DNA from: CAZGKW01 sp964526295
Lineage (GTDB): Bacteria > Planctomycetota > Phycisphaerae > FEN-1346
Reading direction: 5' to 3'
NCBI GenBank assembly: GCA_964526295.1
Contig: CAZGKW010000029.1
Location: 1-53,894 of the forward strand
Length of the DNA stretch: 53,894 nt
Of this stretch, positions 33,819 through 41,193 are shown in pieces. The notes beneath the pieces are model-generated. The model was not told the origin of the DNA, did not search any database, and saw only the letters and a program-made list of their open reading frames with translations. Position 1 is the stretch's first letter. Each line of letters opens with the position of its first letter. The position numbers and the translations under genes were made by a program.

Positions 33819-34757
33819 ATGACCCATCCTAAGATCACGGTCGTCGGGGCCGGGCACGTCGGGGCCACGGCCGCCCTGTTTGCCGCCCAGCGGGGCCTCG
33901 GCGACGTCGTCCTCGTCGACATCGTCGAGGGGCTGGCCGAGGGCAAGGCCCTCGACCTGACCGAGGCGGCCCCGATCCTCGGGTTCTCGCACGGCGTGGC
34001 CGGCACGACGGACTACGGGGAGACGGCCGGGACGGACGTGGCGATCGTGACGGCGGGCCTGGCGCGAAAGCCCGGCATGAGCCGCGACGACCTGCTGGCC
34101 AAGAACGCCCAGATCGTGGCCGAGGTCGTCCGGGGCCTGCTGGAGGCGAGCCCCGAGGCGGTCCTGCTGATCGTATCAAACCCGGTCGACGCGATGACGG
34201 CCCTGGCCCACCAAGTGTCGGGCCTGCCGCCCGAGCGGGTGGTCGGCATGGCGGGCGTCCTCGACTCGGCCCGGATGCGGGCCTTCATCGCCATGGAAGC
34301 CGGCGTCAGCCCCCGCGACGTCCAGGCCTACGTCCTGGGCGGGCACGGCGACTCCATGGTGCCCCTGGTCAGGCATTCGAACATCGGGGGCGTGCCGCTC
34401 CCCGAGCGGCTCCCCAAGAAGACGCTCGACCGGATCGTGAAGCGGACCCGCAACGCCGGGGCGGAGATCGTCGGGCTCCTCAAGACCGGGTCGGCCTACT
34501 ACGCCCCCGCGGCGGCGGCTGTCGAGATGGCCCAGGCCATCCTCCGCGACGAGGGCCGGGTCCTGCCCTGTGCGGCCTACTGCCACGAGGCGTACGGCGT
34601 GGGCGGATACTTCGTGGGCGTGCCGGCCCGGCTGGGCGCCGGCGGCGTGGCCGAGGTGCTGGAGTTCGACCTCTCGCCCGAGGAGCGGGAGGCGTTCGAG
34701 GCGAGCGTCGAGCACGTCCGGGGACTGGTCGAGACACTCGGCCGGCTGGACGTGTGA
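33819..34757 (+). CDS. mdh: Malate dehydrogenase
   Basis: 312 residues. The NAD-binding turn is VVGAGHVGATAA. The substrate-loop arginines sit in GLARKPGMSRDDLL, which marks malate rather than lactate specificity. The catalytic pair is D in VLDSARMR and H in VLGGHGDSMVPL. It is of the LDH-like MDH class and interconverts malate and oxaloacetate in the TCA cycle. It lies 128 bp after the low-GC pair, with no shared operon evident. Confidence 0.95.
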   Translation: MTHPKITVVGAGHVGATAALFAAQRGLGDVVLVDIVEGLAEGKALDLTEAAPILGFSHGVAGTTDYGETAGTDVAIVTAGLARKPGMSRDDLLAKNAQIVAEVVRGLLEASPEAVLLIVSNPVDAMTALAHQVSGLPPERVVGMAGVLDSARMRAFIAMEAGVSPRDVQAYVLGGHGDSMVPLVRHSNIGGVPLPERLPKKTLDRIVKRTRNAGAEIVGLLKTGSAYYAPAAAAVEMAQAILRDEGRVLPCAAYCHEAYGVGGYFVGVPARLGAGGVAEVLEFDLSPEEREAFEASVEHVRGLVETLGRLDV

Positions 34758-34934
34758 GGGGCCAAAACGGAACGGGTGGCACGGCCCGGCTGGCGCGCTG
34801 CACGCCCACGCAACGTCGCGCGAGCATGCCACCGCCGCCGCTGCCAGCAGGTCGGCAGAGCCACGCTGGATGCGCCGAGCTCGCCTCGCGGACGGACGTC
34901 CCGGATTGTGGCGGCGACGGGCGGGGCCGGCTCG

Positions 34935-34940
34935 TATAAT
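34935..34940 (+). promoter_or_regulatory. -10 element (TATAAT) of the HEAT gene at 34973
   Basis: A perfect TATAAT lies 32 nt before ATG 34973. No good -35 at normal spacing was found. The upstream spacer has a weak inverted repeat GGTGGCA/TGCCACC (34775-34833). Confidence 0.4.
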
Positions 34941-34972
34941 CCGTTCGGAAGGGCCTTGGAAGGACTCTGGTC

Positions 34973-36057
34973 ATGCGTGCCACCTGGTTGGCTTGTCTTG
35001 CCGTGCTCCTCGTCGCCGGGACCGCGGCGGCGGCCGACCTCTCCGATGAAGCGCCGGGNNNNNNNNNNNNNNNNNNNNNNNNNNNNNNNNNNNNNNNNNN
35101 NNNNNNNNNNNNNNNNNNNNNNNNNNNNNNNNNNNNNNNNNNNNNNNNNNNNNNNNNNTGCTCCTCGTCGCCGGGACCGCGGCGGCGGCCGACCTCTCCG
35201 ATGAAGCGCCGGGCATCCACCGCTTCCGCATCGTTCGGCGGGCCGGGCCGGCGACGGGACCGCTGTCGGCCGAGGCCGCCCGGCAGGACGGACCATCGTT
35301 CTCCGAGCGGCGGACGGCCCTCTACCGCAAGGTCCGCGAAATCACATCGACCCACCTCGACGACTCGGACAGCGAAGCCTGGGAGGAGGGCCGGCGGCAG
35401 CTCCTGACGATCCGCGACCCGGCGGGGGTCGACCCCGTCGCGCGTCTGCTCGGCCGGGGCGACCCGCGGAAGCAGGAACTCGCCTGCGAGGTGCTGGGCG
35501 GCATCCCGGGCGACGAGGCCAAGAAGGCCCTGACCCGCATTCTCCTCGTGACGCCCTCCGACGACGTCTACCTCGGGGCGGTCGAGGCCCTGAAGTCCCG
35601 CGGCGACCGGACGGGGCACCTCCAGCTCGTCCGGGCCCTCGGCGGACGCGACAAGGCCCGCCAGCGGGCCGCCTATGCACTCGGCGAGCTGGGCGACCAG
35701 GCGGCCGTCCCGGCGCTGGTCGAGCACCTGACGGTCCGGCGGCAGAAGATCTACCAGGCGCCGCGGACCGGCGGCCGGGCCCTGAACGGGGCCTACATCG
35801 CCGTCGGCACGGTCGTCCCGTACGTCGCCGACGCCGAGCCGGTGGTCAGCGAGCAGGGCGTGGCGTTCAACCCGCAGATTCGCGGCGTCATGACGGGGGC
35901 GGTGCTGGCGATCAGCAACGTCCGCGTGGTCGGCGAGCGGAAGATCGTCACGTTCATCGGCCCGGCCCCGGCGGTCCGCGAGGCCCTTCGCAAGATCACC
36001 GGCGAGGACTTCGGCTACGACCGGACGGCGTGGCGGCGCTACATCAACGAGCATTGA
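34973..36057 (+). CDS. Exported HEAT-like protein A (interrupted by an artefactual gap)
   Basis: ATG 34973 opens a signal peptide (MRATWLACLAVLLVAGTAAA). The 155 bp comprising the N run plus one 55-bp flank copy must be removed; the frame then continues DEAPGIHRFRIVRR to the stop at 36055, giving 309 residues. HEAT-like repeats include LACEVLGGIPGDEAKKALTR and RQRAAYALGELGDQAAVPAL. It ends REALRKITGEDFGYDRTAWR, then RYINEH, very like the end of the next gene. It is a paralogue of the protein encoded at 36352. A periplasmic scaffold is likely, with specific function unknown. Confidence 0.8.
35059..35158. other. Assembly gap of 100 N with duplicated 55-bp flanks
   Basis: Bases 35004-35058 equal 35159-35213. 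Removing 155 bp restores one uninterrupted 309-codon ORF, so the gap is an unmerged overlap. Confidence 0.92.
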
Positions 36058-36099
36058 TCGACGCGGCCGCGGTCATTCCCGGCCCACCTCTTGCGCACG

Positions 36100-36256
36100 T
36101 GTCATTCCGAGCGACCCCGACTGCGCCCTGTCGTACGTCGGGACGAGTCGAAGGGGAGGTCGAGAAATCTCGTCTTTCGTTCGGACAGACCGCCACCCCC
36201 CCACGGCGAGGTTCCTCCGCGCGGTCCGACGGCGTCGGGACGCGGTCGGAATGACA
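36100..36256. repeat. MITE-like element with 11-bp terminal inverted repeats
   Basis: TGTCATTCCGA (36100-36110) and TCGGAATGACA (36246-36256) are perfect inverted repeats at the ends of a 157-bp non-coding unit in the spacer between the two HEAT paralogues. The ends resemble the GTCATTCCGAG / CGGAATGAC termini seen in many environmental genomes. No transposase is inside. Confidence 0.65.
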
Positions 36257-36297
36257 AAGGCGTTGCGTCCCGTCGGGGCCTTCCGCCGCACCCTTTT

Positions 36298-36327
36298 TTG
36301 CACCGGCGCGGGGCGGGCCCGTATAAT
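36298..36327 (+). promoter_or_regulatory. Promoter of HEAT paralogue B
   Basis: TTGCAC (36298-36303), 18-bp spacer, TATAAT (36322-36327). Predicted start about 36334; GAGGAGGT precedes GTG 36352. Confidence 0.65.
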
Positions 36328-36351
36328 GGGCGTGCAACGAGGAGGTCCAAC

Positions 36352-37545
36352 GTGCATCGCCCCGTGACAGTCTTTCTGGTCGTGGCGGTGGCGGCGGGCA
36401 ATGCCCTCGCGGCCGAGTCGCCCGCTTCGTCCGAGGCCGCCGCATCGCCCGACGCCCCGACCGCCGCCGAGGCCCCGACCTCGCCCGAGTACGTCCGGAA
36501 GCTCGACGAGTACGTCGGCCGCGTCATCGAGATGGAAAACACCGCCGAGGCCCACGTCGAGGTGGCCCGGTGGTGCGCCGAGAACGGGATGGCCGACCGG
36601 GCCCGCGTCCACTGGCAGGAGGCCCTGTTCCGCGACCCGGACCAGGCCGAGGCCCGCGAGGCCCGCGGGTTCGTCAAGCGGGGCGATACGTGGTACCCTG
36701 TGGACGAAGCCCCGCCGCCCGAGCGAAAACCGGACGGCCCGCCCGGCCCGTCGCCGGGCGAGCGGCGGATCGAGATCGCCCGCCGCGTCCGTGAAATCTA
36801 CCGGACGCTCCTCGACCCGGCCGACCCGGAGCGGTGGCGAAAGGGCGCCGTCGAGCTCCTCAAGGTCCGCGACGAGGTCGGCGCGGGGCCGGTCGCCCAG
36901 ATCCTCGGCACGGGGGCCGTCGAGCATCGCGTGCTCGCGTGCCGGGTCCTGGCGGGCATCCCCGGCGACGAGGCCACCTCGTACCTGCTGGGGTTCGTCC
37001 TGGCGGACGAGGCCGACGAGGTCCACCTGGAGGCGATGAACGGCCTGGCGACGCGGCTCGACGAGCGGGTCGTCAACCAGCTCGCCTACGCCGTCTCCCG
37101 CGGGCGGGAAGAGACGATGCAGCGGGCCGCCCACGCCCTGGGCCACTACGGCTCGTGGGACGCCGTGCCCGCCCTGATCGCCAACCTCCGCACGCCATAC
37201 TATCGAACGGTTTACGATACGGAGATCCGTTATCCGCCGCCGATCCGGGGCGGGGCCATCCCGTTCGTGGCGGGGGTCCGGCCGATCGTCGGTCGGCACG
37301 TCGTCGCCCAGGACCCCATCATCGGGTACGTGACGGCGGGCGGCGTCCGCATCCCGGAATACGAGTACCCCCGCGAGGTCGTCGTCAGGAAGACCGTCAA
37401 GGAGTACCACAACCAGCCGATCGTCCGGGAGGCCCTCGTCGAGATCACCGACCAGGACTTCGGGTACGACCAGGCGGCCTGGCGGCGGTGGTGGCGGGGC
37501 CGCCTGCCCCAGCGCGGCCCGCCGCCGAAGGTGCCGCTGCGGTAG
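36352..37545 (+). CDS. Exported HEAT-like protein B
   Basis: 397 residues from GTG 36352, chosen for the GAGGAGGT upstream and the immediate signal peptide (VHRPVTVFLVVAVAAGNALA). An A/P/S-rich linker precedes a TPR-like region (VEVARWCAENGMADRARVHW). HEAT repeats follow (LACRVLAGIPGDEATSYLLG; MQRAAHALGHYGSWDAVPAL). It ends REALVEITDQDFGYDQAAWR, then RWW. It shares the GIPGDEA block and this terminal signature with protein A 0.3 kb upstream, so the pair arose by tandem duplication. It has its own promoter. The cellular role is unknown. Confidence 0.82.
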   Translation: MHRPVTVFLVVAVAAGNALAAESPASSEAAASPDAPTAAEAPTSPEYVRKLDEYVGRVIEMENTAEAHVEVARWCAENGMADRARVHWQEALFRDPDQAEAREARGFVKRGDTWYPVDEAPPPERKPDGPPGPSPGERRIEIARRVREIYRTLLDPADPERWRKGAVELLKVRDEVGAGPVAQILGTGAVEHRVLACRVLAGIPGDEATSYLLGFVLADEADEVHLEAMNGLATRLDERVVNQLAYAVSRGREETMQRAAHALGHYGSWDAVPALIANLRTPYYRTVYDTEIRYPPPIRGGAIPFVAGVRPIVGRHVVAQDPIIGYVTAGGVRIPEYEYPREVVVRKTVKEYHNQPIVREALVEITDQDFGYDQAAWRRWWRGRLPQRGPPPKVPLR

Positions 37546-37572
37546 GGCTTTCATCGTCCCCCTCACCCGCGC

Positions 37573-37593
37573 CCTCTCCCACCAGGGGAGAGG
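37573..37593. terminator. Hairpin after HEAT gene B (CCCTCTCCC family, copy 2)
   Basis: CCTCTCCC pairs with GGGAGAGG across ACCAG. Stem, loop and the preceding CCCCTCACCC match the hairpin at 12535-12557. Confidence 0.6.
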
Positions 37594-37630
37594 AAATAGC
37601 TCGAGCTACGTTGACGGCCCCCTTTCCCGC

Positions 37631-37658
37631 TTGACACCTCCCCGGCCGCCGGTAGGCT
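37631..37658 (+). promoter_or_regulatory. Promoter of the GH4 gene
   Basis: TTGACA (37631-37636), 16-bp spacer, TAGGCT (37653-37658). Leader of about 90 nt to ATG 37754. Confidence 0.5.
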
Positions 37659-37753
37659 TGGCCGGTCCGGCGTCCGGACCGCGGGCGGCCGACTTCCTGC
37701 GTGTCCGGTGCGGACGCAATCGAGGGGGGTCCACCGTCCATAGAGGAGCGACC

Positions 37754-39064
37754 ATGGTTCGCATCGTCCTGCTCGGCGCCGGGAGCGGCTTTACGCACAA
37801 GCTCTGCGGCGACATCATGCAGATCGAGGGCCTCGGCGGGGGCGCCCTCGGCCTCGTCGACGTCGATGCCAAGCGCCTCCGCCTCGCCGAAGGCTGCGTC
37901 CGCAGGATCGCCGAGCAGCTCGGCAAGGACGAGGCCTGGACCGTCACCGGCACCACCGAGCGGGCCGAGGTCCTCCCGGAAGCCGACTTCATCATCAACA
38001 CGATCGAGGTCTCCGGCACGAAGACGGTCCGCATCGACAACGACATCCCCCTGGAGTACGGCGTGAGCCAGTGCATCGGCGACACGATCGGCCCGGGCGG
38101 CATCTTCAAGGCCATGCGGACGGTCCCGGCGTGGGTCGAAATCCTCCGCGACGTCGAACGCCTGGCGCCCGAGGCGACCGTCCTGAACTACACCAACCCG
38201 ATGTCCATCCTGACCCACGCCGCCCAGGTGACGACGGGCCTGCCCGTCGTCGGCCTGTGCCACAGCGTCCAGGGCGGGTCGAAGGCCCTCGCCCGGTGGT
38301 GCGACGTGCCGTTCGAGGAACTGGTCTGGGAGTGCGCGGGCCTCAATCACATGGCGTGGTTCACGCGGCTGGAGCACAAGGGGAAGGACCTCTATCCGGG
38401 CCTGAAGCGCCGGGTCCGCCGCGACAAGGAGCTCTGGAAGTGCGACCCCGTCCGCTTCGACTTCATGCTCCACTTCGGCTACTTCGTCACCGAATCGAGC
38501 GGCCACTTCAGCGAGTACGTGCCCTATTACCGGAAGCGACGCGGCCTCATCCGCAAGTTCATGCGGAAACGGTACCTGGGGCAGGAGAGCTTCTACGCCG
38601 ACGAGTGGCCCGGCTGGCGAAAGGCCGCCGACGAGCGTCGCCGCAAGGTCCTCCAGGGCAAGGAGGACCTCGACGTGAGCGGCCGGAGCCACGAGTACGC
38701 CTCCGGCATCATCGAGGCCGTCACGCTCGACCGGCCGTTCGTCTTCCACGGGTCGACGTGGAACACCGGGCTCATCGACAACCTGCCCGACGACAGCGTC
38801 GTCGAGGCGCCCATCCTGGTCAATAAGACCGGCTTCAACCCGATCCACTTCGGGCCCGTGCCCGACCAGTGCGCCGCCCTGAACCGTCAGCATATGTCGG
38901 TCAACAAGCTGGTGGCCGAGGCGTGCGTCGAGGGCGACCGGGAGAAGGCCCGCCTGGGCCTGATGCTCGACCCGCTGACGGCCGCGGTGTGCGAGCCGGC
39001 CGAGATCGGCGAGATGTTCGACCGCATGTTCAAGGCCGAGCGGCGGTACCTGAAGGGGTTCTGA
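37754..39064 (+). CDS. Glycoside hydrolase family 4 (alpha-galactosidase/glucosidase-like)
   Basis: 436 residues from ATG 37754, with AGAGGAG upstream. The NAD-binding start IVLLGAGSGFTHKLCGDI is typical of GH4. The metal and catalytic region shows LNYTNPMSILTHAA, GLCHSVQGG (metal-binding C/H) and CAGLNHMAWFTRL. GH4 enzymes use NAD+ and Mn2+ to break glycosidic bonds by a redox elimination mechanism. The NHMAWF and CHSVQ motifs point to the MelA/AglA branch acting on non-phosphorylated alpha-galactosides or alpha-glucosides. Substrate choice is not certain. Confidence 0.9.
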   Translation: MVRIVLLGAGSGFTHKLCGDIMQIEGLGGGALGLVDVDAKRLRLAEGCVRRIAEQLGKDEAWTVTGTTERAEVLPEADFIINTIEVSGTKTVRIDNDIPLEYGVSQCIGDTIGPGGIFKAMRTVPAWVEILRDVERLAPEATVLNYTNPMSILTHAAQVTTGLPVVGLCHSVQGGSKALARWCDVPFEELVWECAGLNHMAWFTRLEHKGKDLYPGLKRRVRRDKELWKCDPVRFDFMLHFGYFVTESSGHFSEYVPYYRKRRGLIRKFMRKRYLGQESFYADEWPGWRKAADERRRKVLQGKEDLDVSGRSHEYASGIIEAVTLDRPFVFHGSTWNTGLIDNLPDDSVVEAPILVNKTGFNPIHFGPVPDQCAALNRQHMSVNKLVAEACVEGDREKARLGLMLDPLTAAVCEPAEIGEMFDRMFKAERRYLKGF

Positions 39065-39104
39065 CGGCCCTTCGCTCTTGGGGGCATCTCGGGCCAACGT
39101 GGCG

Positions 39105-39174
39105 CGCGGCGGGTCTGGAGCACCCGCCGCGTCTCCGGTTCGCCCGGCGCGGTCGGTGCGGAGACCGACCGCGC
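39105..39174. repeat. Double-hairpin intergenic repeat, copy 3 (best copy)
   Basis: Hairpin 1 (39105-39131): CGCGGCGGGT pairs with ACCCGCCGCG, loop 7. Hairpin 2 (39147-39174): GCGCGGTCGGT pairs with ACCGACCGCGC, loop GCGGAG. It lies between the GH4 gene and dodecin. Hairpin 2 is nearly identical to the second part of the copy at 2323. Confidence 0.7.
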
Positions 39175-39227
39175 AAGGGCCTGCCGCGGCCCGCGCGCCG
39201 GTCGCGCCCGAACGAAAGGAACGACCT

Positions 39228-39416
39228 ATGTTGAAGCTGGTCGAAGTCGTCGGCACCAGCCCGAACAGCTACTACGAAGCCGTCCGGACGGCCGTCGAGA
39301 ACGTCGCCGCCTCCGGCAGCAAGCCCCACTTCTTCTACGTCACCGAGCACCGCGGCGCCTACCGCGACGGGAAGGTCGAGTTCCAGGCCGTGGTGAAGGT
39401 GGCCGTCGAAGACTGA
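39228..39416 (+). CDS. Dodecin-family small protein
   Basis: 62 residues from ATG 39228, with GAAAGGA upstream. The dodecin pattern is visible: LVEVVGTSPNSYYEAVRTAV, then HFFYVTEHRGAYRDGKVEFQ, then VVKVAVED. Dodecins form hollow dodecamers that bind flavins or CoA. The tryptophan that stacks on flavin in archaeal and many bacterial dodecins ('W-F-x-V') is replaced by F (HFFYV), so flavin binding may differ. It is a single gene in the spacer after GH4. Confidence 0.88.
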   Translation: MLKLVEVVGTSPNSYYEAVRTAVENVAASGSKPHFFYVTEHRGAYRDGKVEFQAVVKVAVED

Positions 39417-39533
39417 CGCCAAGCGGTGATGGCCCGCTCCACCCTCGCGATGCCCGAGCCGACGCCGCGCCGAAACCTCGCGGCGGACCTGTTTTCACTG
39501 TCAGCCCGAGCGGAGTCCCGACGTGCGTCGGAC

Positions 39534-39614
39534 AAACGGGACAGTCACCTTTCTTGAGGCCGGGGCCCCCACCTCGGTTCCCGGAGCGTCTGTAAAAAAA
39601 GGTGACCTGTCCCG
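39534..39614. repeat. GGTGACTGTCCC palindromic element, copy 1
   Basis: CGGGACAGTCACC (39537-39549) and the inverted end GGTGACCTGTCCCG (39601-39614, one extra C) enclose a GC-rich centre (GAGGCCGGGGCC ... GGAGCGTCTGTA) that is nearly identical to the copy at 40713-40797. It lies just upstream of the promoter for the outer-membrane protein gene. Such units resemble REP/BIME elements mobilised by RAYT transposases. No RAYT gene is in the window. Confidence 0.75.
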
Positions 39615-39630
39615 CTTTTCGACCGGTCCC

Positions 39631-39660
39631 TTGCCGGGGACGGTGCCCCAGGCCTATCAT
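39631..39660 (+). promoter_or_regulatory. Promoter of the outer-membrane barrel gene
   Basis: TTGCCG (39631-39636), 18-bp spacer, TATCAT (39655-39660). Predicted start about 39667. Confidence 0.5.
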
Positions 39661-39687
39661 AGGCCGTCCCGGGGGAAGGGACCTCCC

Positions 39688-40713
39688 ATGCCGCGCTGCC
39701 CGATTGCCCTCACCCCACGCGCCGCCCTCGCGGCGTTCGCTCTGCTGGCCTCGCTGGCCGCCCTGGCCGGCATCCATCCCGCCCCCGCCGCCGGGCAGAA
39801 CATCCAGCGATTCCTCGACGGGCGGCTGGGCCGACTCTCGCCCACCGTCGAGTACACCGTCACGGGCCGCTTTCGCGAGGGCGTCGACCAGCCGGGCGGC
39901 GACATGGCGTTCGAGCAGCACGACCTCTTCTTCTCGGTCCCGATCGTCCAGAACGAGCCCCGGGAGTGGTCGGCCCAGGTGGGCCTCAGGGCCCTCGACT
40001 TCCACACCGACGCCCGCCTGCCCGACACGGGCGAGGCGTTCCCGGATTCGCTGTGGGACGTCTCGGTGGGGACGACGTACCGGTGGCGGACGGCCCGCGG
40101 GTGGACGGCGGGGTTCAACCTCTCGGTCGGGTCGGCCAGCGACGAGCCGTTCGACAGTGAGGACGAGCTGACCGTCAGCGGCAGCTTCTTCGTCCGCATC
40201 CCGGACGGCGAGAGGAACGCCTGGGTGGTCATGACGAATATGTCAAACCAGCGCCAGTTCCTCCGCTACGTGCCGCTGGTCGGCGTGGGCTACTGGTACA
40301 ATCCGGGGCCCGAGTTCCAGGCCCTCCTGGGCGCGCCCGTGACGTCGGTCCGGTGGCAGGCGACCGACTGGCTGACCCTGTCGGCCCTGTACCTCGTGCC
40401 GCGGACGGCCCAGGCCAAGGCAGCCTTCGCCGTCGGCGACGGGGCCGAGGCGTACGTCGGCTACGCGTTCGACAACCAGTCGTACTTCCGGGCCGACCGG
40501 TCGGACGACGACGACCAGCTCACGTTCTACGAGCAGCGGGTCGAGGGGGGCCTGAGGGTGGACCTGGGTGATCGGGCCTGGTTCGACGTGGGCGGGGGGT
40601 ACGGCTTCAATCGGTTCTGGTACGAGGCCGATGAGTTCGACGACCGGGGCGATAACCGGATCAACCTGTCGGACGGCCCGTTCGCCTTCGTCCAGCTCGG
40701 CATCCGGTTCTGA
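39688..40713 (+). CDS. Outer-membrane beta-barrel protein
   Basis: 341 residues from ATG 39688, with GGGAAGGGA upstream. A signal peptide (AALAAFALLASLAALAGIHP, then APAAGQ) precedes alternating beta strands with aromatic girdles (TVEYTVTGRFREG; FFSVPIVQN; GFNLSVGSASDE; AEAYVGYAFDNQSYFR; GGLRVDLGDRAWFDVGGGYG). The last residue is phenylalanine (FAFVQLGIRF), the C-terminal signal for BAM-dependent insertion. This implies a diderm envelope. The pattern is like DUF6268-type barrels, but family assignment is tentative. The gene is bracketed by two copies of one palindromic element. Confidence 0.8.
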   Translation: MPRCPIALTPRAALAAFALLASLAALAGIHPAPAAGQNIQRFLDGRLGRLSPTVEYTVTGRFREGVDQPGGDMAFEQHDLFFSVPIVQNEPREWSAQVGLRALDFHTDARLPDTGEAFPDSLWDVSVGTTYRWRTARGWTAGFNLSVGSASDEPFDSEDELTVSGSFFVRIPDGERNAWVVMTNMSNQRQFLRYVPLVGVGYWYNPGPEFQALLGAPVTSVRWQATDWLTLSALYLVPRTAQAKAAFAVGDGAEAYVGYAFDNQSYFRADRSDDDDQLTFYEQRVEGGLRVDLGDRAWFDVGGGYGFNRFWYEADEFDDRGDNRINLSDGPFAFVQLGIRF

Positions 40714-40797
40714 AAAACGGGACAGTCACCTTTTTTGAGGCCGGGGCCCCACCTCGGTTCCCGGAGCGTCTGTAAAAAGGTGACTGTCCCGTTTTTT
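40713..40797 (+). repeat. GGTGACTGTCCC palindromic element, copy 2 (also a terminator)
   Basis: It starts at the last base of the barrel-gene stop codon. The arms AAAAACGGGACAGTCACC and GGTGACTGTCCCG followed by TTTTTT pair over about 23 bp around a GC-rich centre nearly identical to copy 1. The ending T6 means the transcript would form a strong intrinsic terminator. Confidence 0.8.
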
Positions 40798-40856
40798 ACG
40801 CGGAGTCGGCGGACGCGCATTTTTCGGACGCGTTTGTTTTTTTTCGATTTTTCCCC

Positions 40857-40886
40857 TTGCCCTGCCGCAGGACGCGGGCCTATAAT
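40857..40886 (+). promoter_or_regulatory. Promoter upstream of the truncated MFS gene
   Basis: TTGCCC (40857-40862), 18-bp spacer, TATAAT (40881-40886). Predicted start about 40893, giving a leader of about 300 nt before ATG 41194. The 40798-41193 stretch holds no supported gene; an ATG at 40895 opens a 100-codon ORF with non-coding composition. Confidence 0.55.
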
Positions 40887-41193
40887 ATGCCGCAATGGAC
40901 GCCTTATGGCCAAGCCGCGGCTCACCCCCGTTCCGGTCCGCTGCCAGGTCGACCTTGAAGCGAGGCGGGACCCACACGCGCGTCCGATCCGTTTCAAACA
41001 AACAACCGCCTGACGACCATCGAGCCTGGCCGACCCCGGGCATCCGCCGCCGCGCACAATCCGCCTACCCGCTTTCCGCTCGGCCGCCGGGGCGCCTAAC
41101 ATGGCGGATAGGCCCTCGCTCCCCTGCCGCATCTGCCGCGATTGCGGTGCCGGCCGCCCGACCGGGACGGGCAGACCCGCAAGGAGAGTCGCC

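Noticed and set aside
34775..34833. Inverted repeat GGTGGCA/TGCCACC upstream of HEAT gene A
   Set aside because: Only 7-bp arms at 45-bp spacing; expected by chance in GC-rich DNA.
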